DNA of 61,140 nt from Rahnella woolbedingensis (GTDB taxonomy: Bacteria > Pseudomonadota > Gammaproteobacteria > Enterobacterales > Enterobacteriaceae): positions 1 to 61,140 of the forward strand of contig NZ_RAHH01000030.1 of the NCBI RefSeq assembly GCF_003602095.1. Reading direction: 5' to 3'. Numbering within the stretch: position 1 is the first letter of the stretch; each line of letters begins with the position of its first letter. A model generated the notes under the pieces. That model was not told the origin of the DNA. It saw nothing but the letters and a program-made list of their open reading frames with translations, and searched no databases. Positions 8,687 through 16,524 of the stretch are shown here, in pieces. The translations under genes were made by a program, and so were the position numbers.

Positions 8687-8706
8687 TTGTGGGGAGGCTG
8701 GCACAA
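8687..8706. promoter_or_regulatory. Candidate Ogr/Delta activator site (TGT-N12-ACA)
   Basis: TTGTGGGGAGGCTGGCACAA fits the TGT-N12-ACA dyad bound by Ogr/Delta proteins, with an extra matching pair on each side. It lies between sid (leftward) and the rightward early region. In P2/P4 such sites are centred near -55; that spacing leftwards would put the start inside sid, so it may serve the rightward promoter or act at another distance. Confidence 0.5.
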
Positions 8707-8797
8707 CATTTCTATCTGATGGCGTTTGCTCAGCGTTGGTACAACGGGCAGGGAAGTAAAGCAGGAAAGAGGAAAGAATTTATATTTCTATAAATAC

Positions 8798-8900
8798 TAT
8801 TCACTACTGTTCACTTTAAATTAAAAATGAATAAAATCATTAAGTTAAGCAGTGAACACTTCATCTAAAGGTATTCACTCACTGTTCACGACTGTTCACT
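8798..8900. other. Iteron cluster, probable satellite replication origin
   Basis: Four copies of TGTTCAC-type 8-mers are present (8808-8815, 8851-8858 inverted, 8883-8890, 8893-8900), plus two degenerate TATTCACT copies (8798-8805, 8872-8879), in an A/T-rich stretch. P4 alpha protein binds 8-bp iterons of closely related sequence at ori and at crr. Position between sid and the early operon matches P4 ori. The gap 8651-9218 otherwise contains only regulatory-type repeats and no gene. Confidence 0.6.
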
Positions 8901-9173
8901 GTCTTCAAAAGCCTTTTTTCTGGCTAGCCCAAAATAAATTAATGTTTATTCCTATTGATACTGGAGTTTCAATCGTTAAAACAGCTCAACCAACTGAGCG
9001 TAAAATAACCTACTGAGTAGCATTGAGCATTATTGATTAACATTGGCAATCATTGGCAAAGTGGCTCAAATCCCATTAAAAAAAACACAAAGCATTTCAG
9101 GTATTTTGTCGTTCAAAGGCTTGTTGCTAAAAGAAAAAATATTCTCACAATAGGGGGCTCCTTAACGAAACAG

Positions 9174-9197
9174 CCGGTACTGGACGTGTCCAGCCGG
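9174..9197. promoter_or_regulatory. Inverted repeat upstream of the AlpA gene, possible operator
   Basis: CTGGAC (9180-9185) and GTCCAG (9188-9193) form a palindrome with a 2-bp centre, flanked on both sides by CCGG (9174-9177, 9194-9197). It ends 21 bp before the start codon. AlpA/Vis regulators of P4-type elements bind DNA near their own gene and att. Function is inferred from position. Confidence 0.35.
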
Positions 9198-9218
9198 ATA
9201 CAATTATGAGGTAGCACC

Positions 9219-9479
9219 ATGCTCTCCACCGCTCAAAATACGCCCCCTACTTCTCCCCCTGTGATGCCACCGGCCTACCCACGCGATCGCTTTATGCGAC
9301 TGCCGGAAGTGATCCACACTACTGGCCTCTCCCGCTCCACCCTTTACGACTTAATCAGCCGTCAGCAATTTCCTGCCCAGATTTCTCTCGGTGGCAAGAA
9401 CGTGGCCTGGCTGGCCTCCGAGATTGAGAGCTGGATGAATGACCGTATCGCCGCACGTACTCAGGAGACCATGCAATGA
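9219..9479 (+). CDS. alpA: AlpA/Vis-family excisionase and regulator
   Basis: AlpA-family proteins (Vis in P4) are MerR/excisionase-fold DNA-binding proteins that repress promoters and act as recombination directionality factors. The 86-residue product has the typical RFMRLPEVIHTTGLSRSTLY helix-turn-helix at about 24-45, followed by FPAQISLGGKNVAWLASEIESW. It starts at an ATG with GAGG 8 nt upstream. It begins the rightward early operon and its stop codon overlaps the next start (ATGA). The likely targets are the repeats at 9174-9197 and around the integrase start (14599-14648). Confidence 0.9.
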   Translation: MLSTAQNTPPTSPPVMPPAYPRDRFMRLPEVIHTTGLSRSTLYDLISRQQFPAQISLGGKNVAWLASEIESWMNDRIAARTQETMQ

Positions 9480-9706
9480 TTTCTCTGTCTGTCGGTCATC
9501 ATAATATCCAGCTCAATACACAAGAGGCTGCCTACCTGGCTGAAGGCCTGATGGCTGCCGCCTGCGGTAGAAAAAATCCCTTGCCTGCGTTTACCAGCGA
9601 TAACCTGGGCGTGCTATCCGTAACAGCCGAAGGCGTTAGTTCAGAGGATGATTCACACTTCCGATCAAATCCGCAGCAGTCCGATCAAGTCCTGACCGAT
9701 TGCTAA
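9476..9706 (+). CDS. Small satellite protein of unknown function
   Basis: The 76-residue product starts at an ATGA overlapping the alpA stop, which supports translational coupling. It has an N-terminal segment MISLSVGHHNIQLNTQEAAYLAEGLMAAACG and a polar C-terminus. Similar small proteins are common after alpA in P4-like elements, but I cannot assign a role. It has no Cys pairs, signal peptide or membrane helix. Confidence 0.6.
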   Translation: MISLSVGHHNIQLNTQEAAYLAEGLMAAACGRKNPLPAFTSDNLGVLSVTAEGVSSEDDSHFRSNPQQSDQVLTDC

Positions 9707-9719
9707 GGAGAAAGCGCCC

Positions 9720-9849
9720 ATGCAGCAAAAAAGGCTTTTCTCTGGCAAGCGCCTGCTCTATAGTTTTTGTGCTGCCGCAAAATCGGCAGCCGGGCGTAGG
9801 AACCCGTGTTTAACAAAGGCGACACAACACGCGCCAGGCGTGTTTTTTT
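9720..9849 (+). ncRNA. Candidate P4 CI-type antisense immunity RNA
   Basis: P4 immunity depends on a small RNA cut from the early leader, which pairs with sites on either side and causes premature termination. The same layout is visible here. CGGGCGTAGGAA (9791-9802) lies before a terminator (9826-9849), and a complementary TTCCTACCCCCG (9970-9981, 11 of 12 bases) lies downstream, followed by another GTAGGAA (10003-10009). One open frame crosses this region (9720-10244), but its N-terminal part has no protein-like character. RNA ends are not known. Confidence 0.45.
9826..9849 (+). terminator. Immunity-locus terminator
   Basis: ACACGC (9827-9832) pairs with GCGTGT (9838-9843) over a 5-nt loop and is followed by seven T. 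It lies within the early leader upstream of the alpha operon. It is a candidate for the early terminator used in P4-type immunity. Confidence 0.65.
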
Positions 9850-10052
9850 ATGTCGATGCCTTAGCGCACCTGTTATTTGCACAATGGTTTCTGATCCGTT
9901 GTGTCTATCAAGCAATGGTGGCTCAGGCGGGGCAGCCTTCGGGCTGGCCGGTTTCCTTTGTTGCCGGTATTCCTACCCCCGTCTGGGCTACCACCCATGA
10001 GTGTAGGAACTCCGGTGGTAGCTGTAACCAGCTAACAAGGGATCCTATTCAT

Positions 10053-10244
10053 ATGTTAATCAACTCCGCCACGCCACACCCTAAATTTACGTTCCTGTTC
10101 GCCGCCGTTCGCCGTGCTGAACCTAAAGCGCCGGTCTGCATGCTGCGCTCCGCTGCCGACAGTGAACATTCTGCCCGTCGCCTGCTTGCCCGTGACTATG
10201 TGCTGTGCTTTGCCGGTCGCCTGCCCGCTCAGGAGGCTGCATGA
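10053..10244 (+). CDS. Icd/Kil-like small protein (putative cell-division inhibitor of P4 elements)
   Basis: The 63-residue product starting at the ATG at 10053 has the pattern of the small proteins annotated as host cell division inhibitor Icd-like in P4 satellites: HPKFTFLFAAVRRAEPKAP at the N-terminus and RRLLARDYVLCFAGRLP near the end. The frame is open back to 9720, but residues upstream of this Met are not protein-like and cover the immunity RNA region, so I start here; an AAGG lies 12 nt upstream. Its stop overlaps the next ATG. P4 kil sits at the same place, before epsilon. Confidence 0.65.
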   Translation: MLINSATPHPKFTFLFAAVRRAEPKAPVCMLRSAADSEHSARRLLARDYVLCFAGRLPAQEAA

Positions 10245-10504
10245 ACAAGCTCGCTTCCTTCTATTTCCCCAACACCCATTATCCTATTCCGCATGCTGAT
10301 TTCCTGCGCCTGCAACACGCGCACAATGTCGGCGTGATGTTCCTCGACATGCTTGATACCCAGGACTCGTTAGGGCACGTGCCCAGCGGCGATCAGCTGA
10401 ACTCAATGGCCTCAATGGTTGCACTGCTCACTGACCAGCTCGGCAAAGTGGTAGACACCTGTGAAACCGCCATCAAAACGCAAATGGAGGATGTCTACGA
10501 ATGA
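10241..10504 (+). CDS. Small satellite protein at the position of P4 epsilon (derepression protein)
   Basis: The 87-residue product starts at ATGA overlapping the previous stop, with GGAGG 6 nt upstream. Its N-terminus (MNKLASFYFPN) and the segment LRLQHAHNVGVMFLDML are hydrophobic-amphipathic. In P4 the gene in this position encodes epsilon, which binds the helper repressor and derepresses it. Position and length fit, but I could not confirm sequence identity. The stop overlaps the next start. Confidence 0.6.
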   Translation: MNKLASFYFPNTHYPIPHADFLRLQHAHNVGVMFLDMLDTQDSLGHVPSGDQLNSMASMVALLTDQLGKVVDTCETAIKTQMEDVYE

Positions 10505-10842
10505 ATATGACTCAGCAGTCCTGTCTGCCGGTTGAAGTGCTCACCGCCCTCTACCGGCGCGCCCTGGCACAGGCTTATCTCGATGCCTGTACCGCCTACG
10601 GCGTTGAAACCGGCTACTCGCTTGATGAACTGCAAATGACCATCGCAAAAGAAGTCGAAAGCTACTATGTCCGTCAGCACGGCGCAAAGCTGGGTATGGA
10701 CATCGCCTGTGCCATGCTCCGCGATATGGTGCAGCCCGATATTCTGGTGGCAAAACCCCGCCTGACACCGCTGGGAGAATCCATGATGGACGAGCTGTTC
10801 CGGCCTTGTCTTCACACCACTCCACATACCACGCTGCACTGA
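10501..10842 (+). CDS. Small satellite protein between the epsilon position and alpha
   Basis: The 113-residue product begins at ATGA overlapping the previous stop. It is largely helical (VLTALYRRALAQAYLDACTAYGVETGYSLDELQ) and has no signal or membrane segment. A small gene of similar size precedes alpha in P4 and relatives; its function is unknown to me. The gene ends 11 bp before the alpha start, so all four small genes and alpha form one tightly packed operon. Confidence 0.65.
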   Translation: MNMTQQSCLPVEVLTALYRRALAQAYLDACTAYGVETGYSLDELQMTIAKEVESYYVRQHGAKLGMDIACAMLRDMVQPDILVAKPRLTPLGESMMDELFRPCLHTTPHTTLH

Positions 10843-10853
10843 CAGAGGCGCAC

Positions 10854-13190
10854 ATGACACAAATGATTGTACAAAACACCGTGAGCGCCGCAAAAGGCCG
10901 CTGGCCTCAACTTCTTTCCGCGCTGGGAATAAACGTTGCCCCTCACGGGCATCATTCTCCCTGCCCCGTTTGCGGGGGAAAAGACCGCTTTCGCTTCGAT
11001 AATCGTGAAGGAAGAGGCACCTGGATATGTAACCAATGCGGTGCCGGTGACGGATTAAACTTGGTTGAGAGAAAACTGGATATCAGTGTGAAAGAAGCCG
11101 CCGTGAAGGTGGCTGAAATTCTGGGAGAGGTTCAGCCTCTTGCGGTTCATCACGACGAGGCCGCAGAACAAAAGCAAAAAGACAATGCCCGCCATAGGGC
11201 AGCCGGTCAGGCCAAAGCGCTGGTGAATGCCGCCCGTAAAGCGGCAGGCAATGCCTATCTGAAGAATAAAGGCTGGCCGGATAAGGAAGCGCTGAACTTA
11301 CAGGGCAGCGGTCTGCACGTAGGCGGAATAGATTTCGCGGCGGGTGACCTGGTCATTCCGCTGTATGATTTGTCGGGTCACCTGGTCAACGCCCAGCTTA
11401 TTAACGGGGCGGGGAAAAAATGCACACTTGCAGGTGGGCAGGTAACCGGCGCCGCTCATCATTTTGAAGGGAACGACAACACCGTTATCTGGATGGCAGA
11501 AGGCTATGCAACGGGTCTGACAATACATGCGCTGACGGGTGAAACCGTGTATGTGACGATGGGTGCCAATAACTTCCCACATCTGGCTGAGTGCCTGCGA
11601 GAGAAATATCCTGACGCCCTGCTGCTTATGGCCGCAGATAATGATGAGAACGGCACAGGACAGAAAAAAGCGAAAGAAGCCGCAAATCTGGTCAACGGGA
11701 AGGTTGCGATCCCCTTAATCGCCGGTGACTGGAACGATGTATTCATGCAGGAAGGTCGTGACAAAGCGCTCGAACAGCTCCGCGCTTTTACTCAGCAATC
11801 TCCTAAGAGCCCCTTTGAAACGGTCAGTGATGCCGACCTCAAGGCCATGAGCCAGAGTGAGAAGTGTGAACTGTTGATAGTCCATTATGAACACCGTCTG
11901 GCTATGCCTCCGGTGGGGGAAGATCTTTGCCGCTATGAGGAAGGTGCTTGGCAGGTATTGCCGCACAGGATCCTCAGCCGTGAAATTGCCGCTCTATTTC
12001 AGAAAGCACAAGCGCCTTTTTCAGCGCCACTGATTAGCGGCATGATCGAAACCCTAAAGCTCATGGTGCCTGAAATGAGCAAGCCCGCACGTCACTTAAT
12101 TGGTTTTCGCAATGGCGTTTTTGACACCCGCACCGGAATTTTTAGCTCTCACCGCAAAGATAATTGGTTGCGTACCGTCAACAGCGTGGATTACTCGCAG
12201 GCCAAGCAAGGGGAAAATCTTGCCGAGCATGCCCCTCACTTCTGGCAATGGCTGACGCGGGCGGCAAACCAGCAAAGCGAAAAGCAAGAGCGCATTCTTG
12301 CGGCGCTTTTCATGGTGCTGGCGAACCGGTATGACTGGCAATTGTTCCTTGAGGTGACAGGACCAGGCGGCAGTGGTAAAAGCGTCATGGCAGCCATAGC
12401 GCGCATGCTTGCAGGGAATGACAATACCACCTCCGCCAGCATCGAAACGCTGGAGTCCTCCCGTGAACGGGCTTCCCTGGTGGGATACTCACTGATCATC
12501 TTACCCGATCAGGAGAAATGGAGCGGCGACGGCGCAGGGATTAAAGCCATCACCGGCGGCGATGCGGTAGCCATTGACCCGAAATACCGTGACGCTTATT
12601 CAGCACACATTCCGGCGGTGATCCTGGCAGTGAACAACAACCCGATGCAGTTCAGTGACCGCAGCGGCGGCGTATCGCGCCGGCGGGTGATCATTACCTT
12701 CCCCGAAGTCATATCGGCTAAGGAACGCGACCCAAAACTGATCGAGAAAATAGAGGGAGAGCTCGCGGTAATTGTCCGCCATCTGATGGAACGCTTTGCA
12801 GAGCCTGGCGAAGCCCGCGCACTACTGGAAGAGCAGCAAAACTCCGACGAAGCGCTGGAAATTAAACGGAGTTCAGATTCACTGGTCGATTTTTGCGGTT
12901 ACCTGCTCGCGGTTCCGTCACCGAGTGGTTTATATATGGGCAACGGAAACATACGTCCGTCGAATCCCCGCAAATACCTTTATCACGCCTACCTGTCATT
13001 TATGGAGGCGCGCGGGCATCAACACCCGATCACTCTCTCACACTTCGGCAAGTTCATCCCGCAAACGATGAAAGAGTATGAGATTGAATTTTTAAAGAGA
13101 AAGACCAATCAGGGCGTGCAAACCAATCTGATATTAAACGCGGACTGCGAAGCTGATTGGTTGCCAAAGAGCGACATCAATCGAGTTTAA
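10854..13190 (+). CDS. P4 alpha-type primase-helicase replication protein
   Basis: Alpha is the single multifunctional replication protein of P4: it primes DNA, unwinds it and binds the ori and crr iterons. The 778-residue product matches P4 alpha (777 residues) throughout. Visible domains: primase zinc finger with C37, C40, C59 and C62 (CPVCGGKDRFRFD...CNQCGAGDG); Toprim-like segment EGYATGLTIHALTGET near 216; SF3 helicase Walker A GPGGSGKS near 503 and Walker B region LPDQEKW; C-terminal origin-binding part with QTNLIL. The ATG at 10854 has GAGG 6 nt upstream and gives the P4-like N-terminus; an in-frame ATG at 10806 lies inside the previous gene. A terminator follows at once. Confidence 0.96.
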   Translation: MTQMIVQNTVSAAKGRWPQLLSALGINVAPHGHHSPCPVCGGKDRFRFDNREGRGTWICNQCGAGDGLNLVERKLDISVKEAAVKVAEILGEVQPLAVHHDEAAEQKQKDNARHRAAGQAKALVNAARKAAGNAYLKNKGWPDKEALNLQGSGLHVGGIDFAAGDLVIPLYDLSGHLVNAQLINGAGKKCTLAGGQVTGAAHHFEGNDNTVIWMAEGYATGLTIHALTGETVYVTMGANNFPHLAECLREKYPDALLLMAADNDENGTGQKKAKEAANLVNGKVAIPLIAGDWNDVFMQEGRDKALEQLRAFTQQSPKSPFETVSDADLKAMSQSEKCELLIVHYEHRLAMPPVGEDLCRYEEGAWQVLPHRILSREIAALFQKAQAPFSAPLISGMIETLKLMVPEMSKPARHLIGFRNGVFDTRTGIFSSHRKDNWLRTVNSVDYSQAKQGENLAEHAPHFWQWLTRAANQQSEKQERILAALFMVLANRYDWQLFLEVTGPGGSGKSVMAAIARMLAGNDNTTSASIETLESSRERASLVGYSLIILPDQEKWSGDGAGIKAITGGDAVAIDPKYRDAYSAHIPAVILAVNNNPMQFSDRSGGVSRRRVIITFPEVISAKERDPKLIEKIEGELAVIVRHLMERFAEPGEARALLEEQQNSDEALEIKRSSDSLVDFCGYLLAVPSPSGLYMGNGNIRPSNPRKYLYHAYLSFMEARGHQHPITLSHFGKFIPQTMKEYEIEFLKRKTNQGVQTNLILNADCEADWLPKSDINRV

Positions 13191-13195
13191 ACAGA

Positions 13196-13217
13196 AACCG
13201 GCTCAGGCCGGTTTTTT
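13196..13217 (+). terminator. Terminator of the alpha operon
   Basis: AACCGGC (13196-13202) pairs with GCCGGTT (13207-13213) over TCAG, followed by T residues. It begins 5 bp after the alpha stop codon. Confidence 0.85.
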
Positions 13218-13231
13218 CATATGGCAAGGTA

Positions 13232-13375
13232 GGTGATCACCTGAAAGTGAACAGGAATGAACAGCTCAGCACAAGGTGATCACCACATAATCAATTGAAA
13301 TATAATGAATAAATAGAAAAGTGAACACTGTGAACACTTTTCTAATAAATCTTTTTTTCTAAGTCACCTGTTCAG
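13232..13375. other. Iteron cluster, probable crr (second alpha-binding region)
   Basis: Two GGTGATCACC palindromes (13232-13241, 13275-13284) and several GTGAACA-type iterons (13246-13253, 13256-13263, 13320-13327, 13329-13336) fill the gap between alpha and the integrase, ending with CTGTTCAG near 13369. P4 needs a cis replication region (crr) of alpha iterons at this place, several kb from ori. The 8-mers match those at 8798-8900. Confidence 0.6.
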
Positions 13376-13424
13376 CGTGAGTTTGGATACAATGAAAACC
13401 GTTAAGGTATCGGACCTATATCAT

Positions 13425-14597
13425 TCAGATGCCAAAACTATCCATATAATCCGCATACCACTGCATCATCTCCCGACGCCCATCCAAATACAAAGCGTGG
13501 TTATACGTGCCCCTAATGCTGTTCTTATCAACATGAGCGAGTTGTAGCTCGATCCAAGCAGAGTTATAACCTTTCTCATGCAATATTGTGCTCATGGTAT
13601 GTCTGAATCCGTGACCGGTTGCTCTACCATTGTAACCAATGCGTTTCATCACCTGGTTTATAGAGGCTTCACTGATAGGTTTTCTAAAGTCTCGCCCTGG
13701 GAAAATGAGTTCATAACGGCCAGTCACGATTCTGATTTGTTCAAGTAAACCTATTGCCTGTTTAGATAACGGCACCAAATGAGGACGCCCCATTTTCATA
13801 TGCTCGACGGGTACTTCCCACACCCTATTCTCCATGTCGATTTCAGACCATTGCGCCCTACGTACTTCACCTGGTCGTAATCCAGTGAGGATTAGAAGCT
13901 GGGTCGCAATTTTGGTGATCACGCTGCCGGTATATGCGTTTAACTCACTTAAGAACTCAGGTAATTCATGGGCGGCCAGATGTGCATAATTATTGGCCTT
14001 ATGGGGTTTCATCGCTGAGGCGAGATCCGGCGCGGGATTGTACTCGGCGCGACCAGTGATAATAGCGTAACGGAAAACCTCACCACACCTCTGGCGCACC
14101 TTGCGTACTTTCTCTGTAGCTCCCCTGTTTTCAACCTGTCTAAGCATTGCCAAAAGCTCTAAAGGCTTAATTTCTGCTATAGGACGAAAACCAAGATACG
14201 GAAATACATCTTTCTCAAAGGTATCCATCATCTCAGTTCGGTATGATGCCGACCAACGGTCATAACGATGCTCATACCATTCACGGGTAATCGCTTCAAA
14301 GGTGTTAGTTGCTGAAAGAGTTTTTGCGGCTTTCTGCTCTTTCCTCAATGTGCTTGGATTAACACCTGATGCAACCATTCGACGAGATTCATCACGCCTT
14401 TGTCGCGCATCAGCCAGGGAAACGTGCTCATAGGTTCCTAATGACAGCATTTTGGGTTTACCGTCAAAACGATAGCGAAAACGCCAAGCTTTACTGCCGT
14501 TGGGCTCAACAAGAAGTGATAAACCCAGGCCATCGCTCAGGGTGTAAGGCTTTTCTGTGGGCTTAGCCTTTTTAATTTGTAGTTCTGTCAGAGGCAT
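13425..14597 (-). CDS. int: P4-type tyrosine integrase
   Basis: This 390-residue tyrosine recombinase catalyses integration at, and excision from, the 3' end of the tRNA-Gly gene next to it. The N-terminal DUF4102-type domain (MPLTELQIKKAKPTEKPYTLSDGLGLSLLV) is typical of P4-like integrases. The catalytic set is complete: R241 (TGLRPGEVRRA), K268, H329 and R332 (HGFRHT), H355 and Y365 (GTYNHA). It is transcribed away from the tRNA, 165 bp from att. No good ribosome site precedes the ATG, and repeats at 14599-14648 overlap the promoter region, so expression is probably controlled by integrase or AlpA binding. Confidence 0.96.
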   Translation of the reverse strand: MPLTELQIKKAKPTEKPYTLSDGLGLSLLVEPNGSKAWRFRYRFDGKPKMLSLGTYEHVSLADARQRRDESRRMVASGVNPSTLRKEQKAAKTLSATNTFEAITREWYEHRYDRWSASYRTEMMDTFEKDVFPYLGFRPIAEIKPLELLAMLRQVENRGATEKVRKVRQRCGEVFRYAIITGRAEYNPAPDLASAMKPHKANNYAHLAAHELPEFLSELNAYTGSVITKIATQLLILTGLRPGEVRRAQWSEIDMENRVWEVPVEHMKMGRPHLVPLSKQAIGLLEQIRIVTGRYELIFPGRDFRKPISEASINQVMKRIGYNGRATGHGFRHTMSTILHEKGYNSAWIELQLAHVDKNSIRGTYNHALYLDGRREMMQWYADYMDSFGI

Positions 14598-14598
14598 T

Positions 14599-14648
14599 GT
14601 GTATAGGAATCCGTGTGTATAGAAAAACTATACGCGATCATATACACA
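14599..14648. promoter_or_regulatory. Repeat array at the integrase start (arm-type or AlpA-binding sites)
   Basis: TGTGTATAG occurs directly repeated at 14599-14607 and 14614-14622. CTATAC at 14628-14633 and TATACACA at 14641-14648 are its inverted copies, giving GTATAG/CTATAC and TGTGTATA/TATACACA palindromes. The array abuts the integrase start codon and lies about 115 bp from the att core. This is where P4-type integrase arm sites and Vis/AlpA sites are expected. Confidence 0.5.
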
Positions 14649-14761
14649 TCAGACACTGGCTTTCAAGGGATGAGCTCGGACGCTAGCGGACTGAAAACCG
14701 GCTAATTCATTTGATTTTATTGGTTTTTTCGGATGCTTACGGAAGGTCTGGGAAGTACTTT

Positions 14762-14779
14762 TGGAGCGGGTGAAGGGAA
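14762..14779. repeat. Integrase-proximal attachment-site core, within the tRNA 3' end
   Basis: The 18-bp sequence identical to 4077-4094 covers the last bases of tRNA-Gly, including CCA. Integration at a tRNA 3' end with an identity block is typical of P4-family integrases. Confidence 0.9.
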
Positions 14780-14835
14780 TCGAACCCTCGTATGCAGCTT
14801 GGGAAGCTGCCGTTCTACCATTGAACTACACCCGC
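14762..14835 (-). tRNA. glyU: tRNA-Gly (anticodon CCC)
   Basis: The 74-nt leftward gene begins GCGGGTGTAGTTCAATGG and ends in CTCCA, with encoded CCA. The anticodon loop is TTCCCAA, giving CCC, which reads GGG codons. D-arm, anticodon arm and TTCGATT T-loop all fold as expected, and it is nearly identical to E. coli glyU. Its 3' 18 bp serve as the satellite attachment site and are restored by the inserted element, so the tRNA remains functional. Confidence 0.97.
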
Positions 14836-14945
14836 ATCGGTGTGCGACTGGCATTATAACCGGTTACGACGGCGGAGCAAGGCGTGATTGCAGATAAGCG
14901 CTGGAGTTTTAAGCAGTTAGCGCGTGGCGTGATCTGTGGCATGAA

Positions 14946-14968
14946 AAAGGGCGCCGGAGCGCCCTTTT
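14946..14968 (-). terminator. Terminator after lysS
   Basis: AAAGGGCGC (14946-14954) and GCGCCCTTT (14959-14967) form a 9-bp stem with a CGGA loop. T-runs are present on both sides. It ends the leftward prfB-lysS transcript. Confidence 0.85.
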
Positions 14969-14985
14969 GTTGTTTCTGAAGAAAC

Positions 14986-16515
14986 TTATTTCTGTGTCTG
15001 CGGACGCATCGCCGGGAACAGGATAACGTCGCGGATGGTGTGGCTGTTGGTGAACAGCATAACCATACGGTCGATACCAATGCCCAGACCGGCAGTCGGT
15101 GGCAGGCCGTGTTCCAGCGCTGTCACGTAGTCTTCATCGAAGAACATCGCTTCGTCATCGCCTGCATCTTTGGCAGAAACCTGGTCAGCAAAGCGCTGCG
15201 CCTGGTCTTGTGCATCGTTCAGCTCAGAGAAGCCGTTACCGATTTCACGGCCACCGATGAAGAACTCGAAACGGTCAGTGATTTCAGGGTTGTCGTCATT
15301 ACGGCGCGCCAGCGGAGAAACTTCTGCCGGGTACTCGGTAATGAAGGTCGGCTGGATCAGCTGCGCTTCTGCGGTTTCTTCGAAGATCTCAGTCACGATA
15401 CGGCCCAGACCCCAGCTCTTCTCGATTTTGATACCGATAGATTCTGCGATAGCGGTCGCTTTGGCCAGATCGTCGAGATCAGCAACGTTGGTTTCCGGAC
15501 GGTATTTGCAAATCGCTTCACGCATGGTCAGCTTGGCGAAAGGTTTGCCGAAATCGAAGGTCTGTTCGCCGTACTGCACAACACTGCTGCCCAGAACGGA
15601 TTCGGTCAGAGTGCGGAACAGAGTTTCGGTCAGAACGATCAGGTCTTTGTAATCCGCGTACGCCATGTAGAGTTCCATCATGGTGAACTCTGGGTTGTGA
15701 CGCGGAGAAACGCCTTCGTTACGGAAGTTACGGTTGATTTCGAATACGCGATCAAAACCACCCACAACCAGACGTTTCAGATACAGTTCCGGCGCGATAC
15801 GCAGGTACATGTCGATGTCGAGCGCATTGTGGTGAGTGATGAACGGACGAGCCGCTGCACCGCCAGGGATCACCTGCATCATCGGGGTTTCGACTTCCAT
15901 GAAGCCGTTTTCCACCATGAAGCTGCGGATACCCGACATGATCTGAGAACGGATCTTGAAGGTTTTACGGGAATCATCGTTAGCGATCAGGTCGAGATAA
16001 CGCTGACGGTAACGCGCTTCCTGATCCTGCAAGCCGTGGAATTTATCCGGCAACGGACGCAGTGCTTTGGTCAGCAGACGCAGTTCAGAACAATGGATCG
16101 ACAGTTCGCCGGTCTTGGTTTTGAACAGCTTACCGGTCGCGCCCAAGATATCGCCCAGATCCCATTTTTTGAATTGCTCGTTATAGATGCCTTCAACGAG
16201 ATCATCACGCGCCACGTAAAGCTGGATACGGCCGCCGACATCTTGCAGTGTCACGAAAGACGCCTTGCCCATGATACGGCGGGTCATCATACGGCCACCG
16301 ACGGTGACTTCGATGTTTAATGCTTCCAGTTCTTCGTTGGTCTTTTCGCCATATTTCGCATGCAATTCATCAGAAATGCTGTCACGACGGAAATCGTTAG
16401 GGAAAGCGATACCGGATTCGCGCAGTAAAGCCAGCTTCTCACGACGAGATTTCAGCTCGTTGTTAAGGTCTGGTACGTTTTCTGCACTTTGCGCTGCTGG
16501 TTGTTGCTCAGACAT
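14986..16515 (-). CDS. lysS: Lysyl-tRNA synthetase, class II
   Basis: LysS charges tRNA-Lys with lysine in the cytosol. The 509-residue product matches E. coli LysS in length and order: an N-terminal OB-fold anticodon-binding domain ([23 protein letters not shown]), class II motif 2 ([21 protein letters not shown]) and motif 3 ([12 protein letters not shown] near the end). The ATG at 16515 follows the prfB stop by 9 bp, the same spacing as in the E. coli prfB-lysS operon. It is the last gene of a leftward xerD-dsbC-recJ-prfB-lysS cluster and is followed by a strong terminator. Confidence 0.98.
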   Translation of the reverse strand: MSEQQPAAQSAENVPDLNNELKSRREKLALLRESGIAFPNDFRRDSISDELHAKYGEKTNEELEALNIEVTVGGRMMTRRIMGKASFVTLQDVGGRIQLYVARDDLVEGIYNEQFKKWDLGDILGATGKLFKTKTGELSIHCSELRLLTKALRPLPDKFHGLQDQEARYRQRYLDLIANDDSRKTFKIRSQIMSGIRSFMVENGFMEVETPMMQVIPGGAAARPFITHHNALDIDMYLRIAPELYLKRLVVGGFDRVFEINRNFRNEGVSPRHNPEFTMMELYMAYADYKDLIVLTETLFRTLTESVLGSSVVQYGEQTFDFGKPFAKLTMREAICKYRPETNVADLDDLAKATAIAESIGIKIEKSWGLGRIVTEIFEETAEAQLIQPTFITEYPAEVSPLARRNDDNPEITDRFEFFIGGREIGNGFSELNDAQDQAQRFADQVSAKDAGDDEAMFFDEDYVTALEHGLPPTAGLGIGIDRMVMLFTNSHTIRDVILFPAMRPQTQK

Positions 16516-16524
16516 TTTGGTTCC

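Larger units (their letters stand above)
4077..14779. mobile_element. P4-like phage satellite integrated in tRNA-Gly(CCC)
   Basis: The element is bounded by an 18-bp direct repeat (4077-4094 and 14762-14779) that forms the 3' end of the tRNA gene. From the tRNA inward it reads: integrase, crr-like iterons, alpha primase-helicase, three small genes, immunity locus, AlpA regulator, ori-like iterons, sid, delta, cos-like site, cargo, distal att. This is the gene order of prophage P4, about 10.7 kb against 11.6 kb for P4 itself. No capsid, tail or terminase genes are present, as expected of a satellite needing a P2-like helper. All essential P4 functions look intact except psu, which was not found. 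Mobility is inferred. Confidence 0.93.

Noticed and set aside
8798..8900. CRISPR-like short repeats
   Set aside because: Repeats are 8-mers in both orientations with irregular spacing and no cas genes; they fit alpha-binding iterons.
9720..10052. N-terminal 111 codons of the frame ending in the Icd-like protein
   Set aside because: The segment contains the terminator and complementary blocks of the immunity RNA and lacks protein-like character; the internal ATG at 10053 gives the known small-protein family.
15040..16320. A 426-codon open frame opposite lysS
   Set aside because: It mirrors lysS codon structure on the other strand, has no ribosome site and no protein-like composition; lysS is certain.
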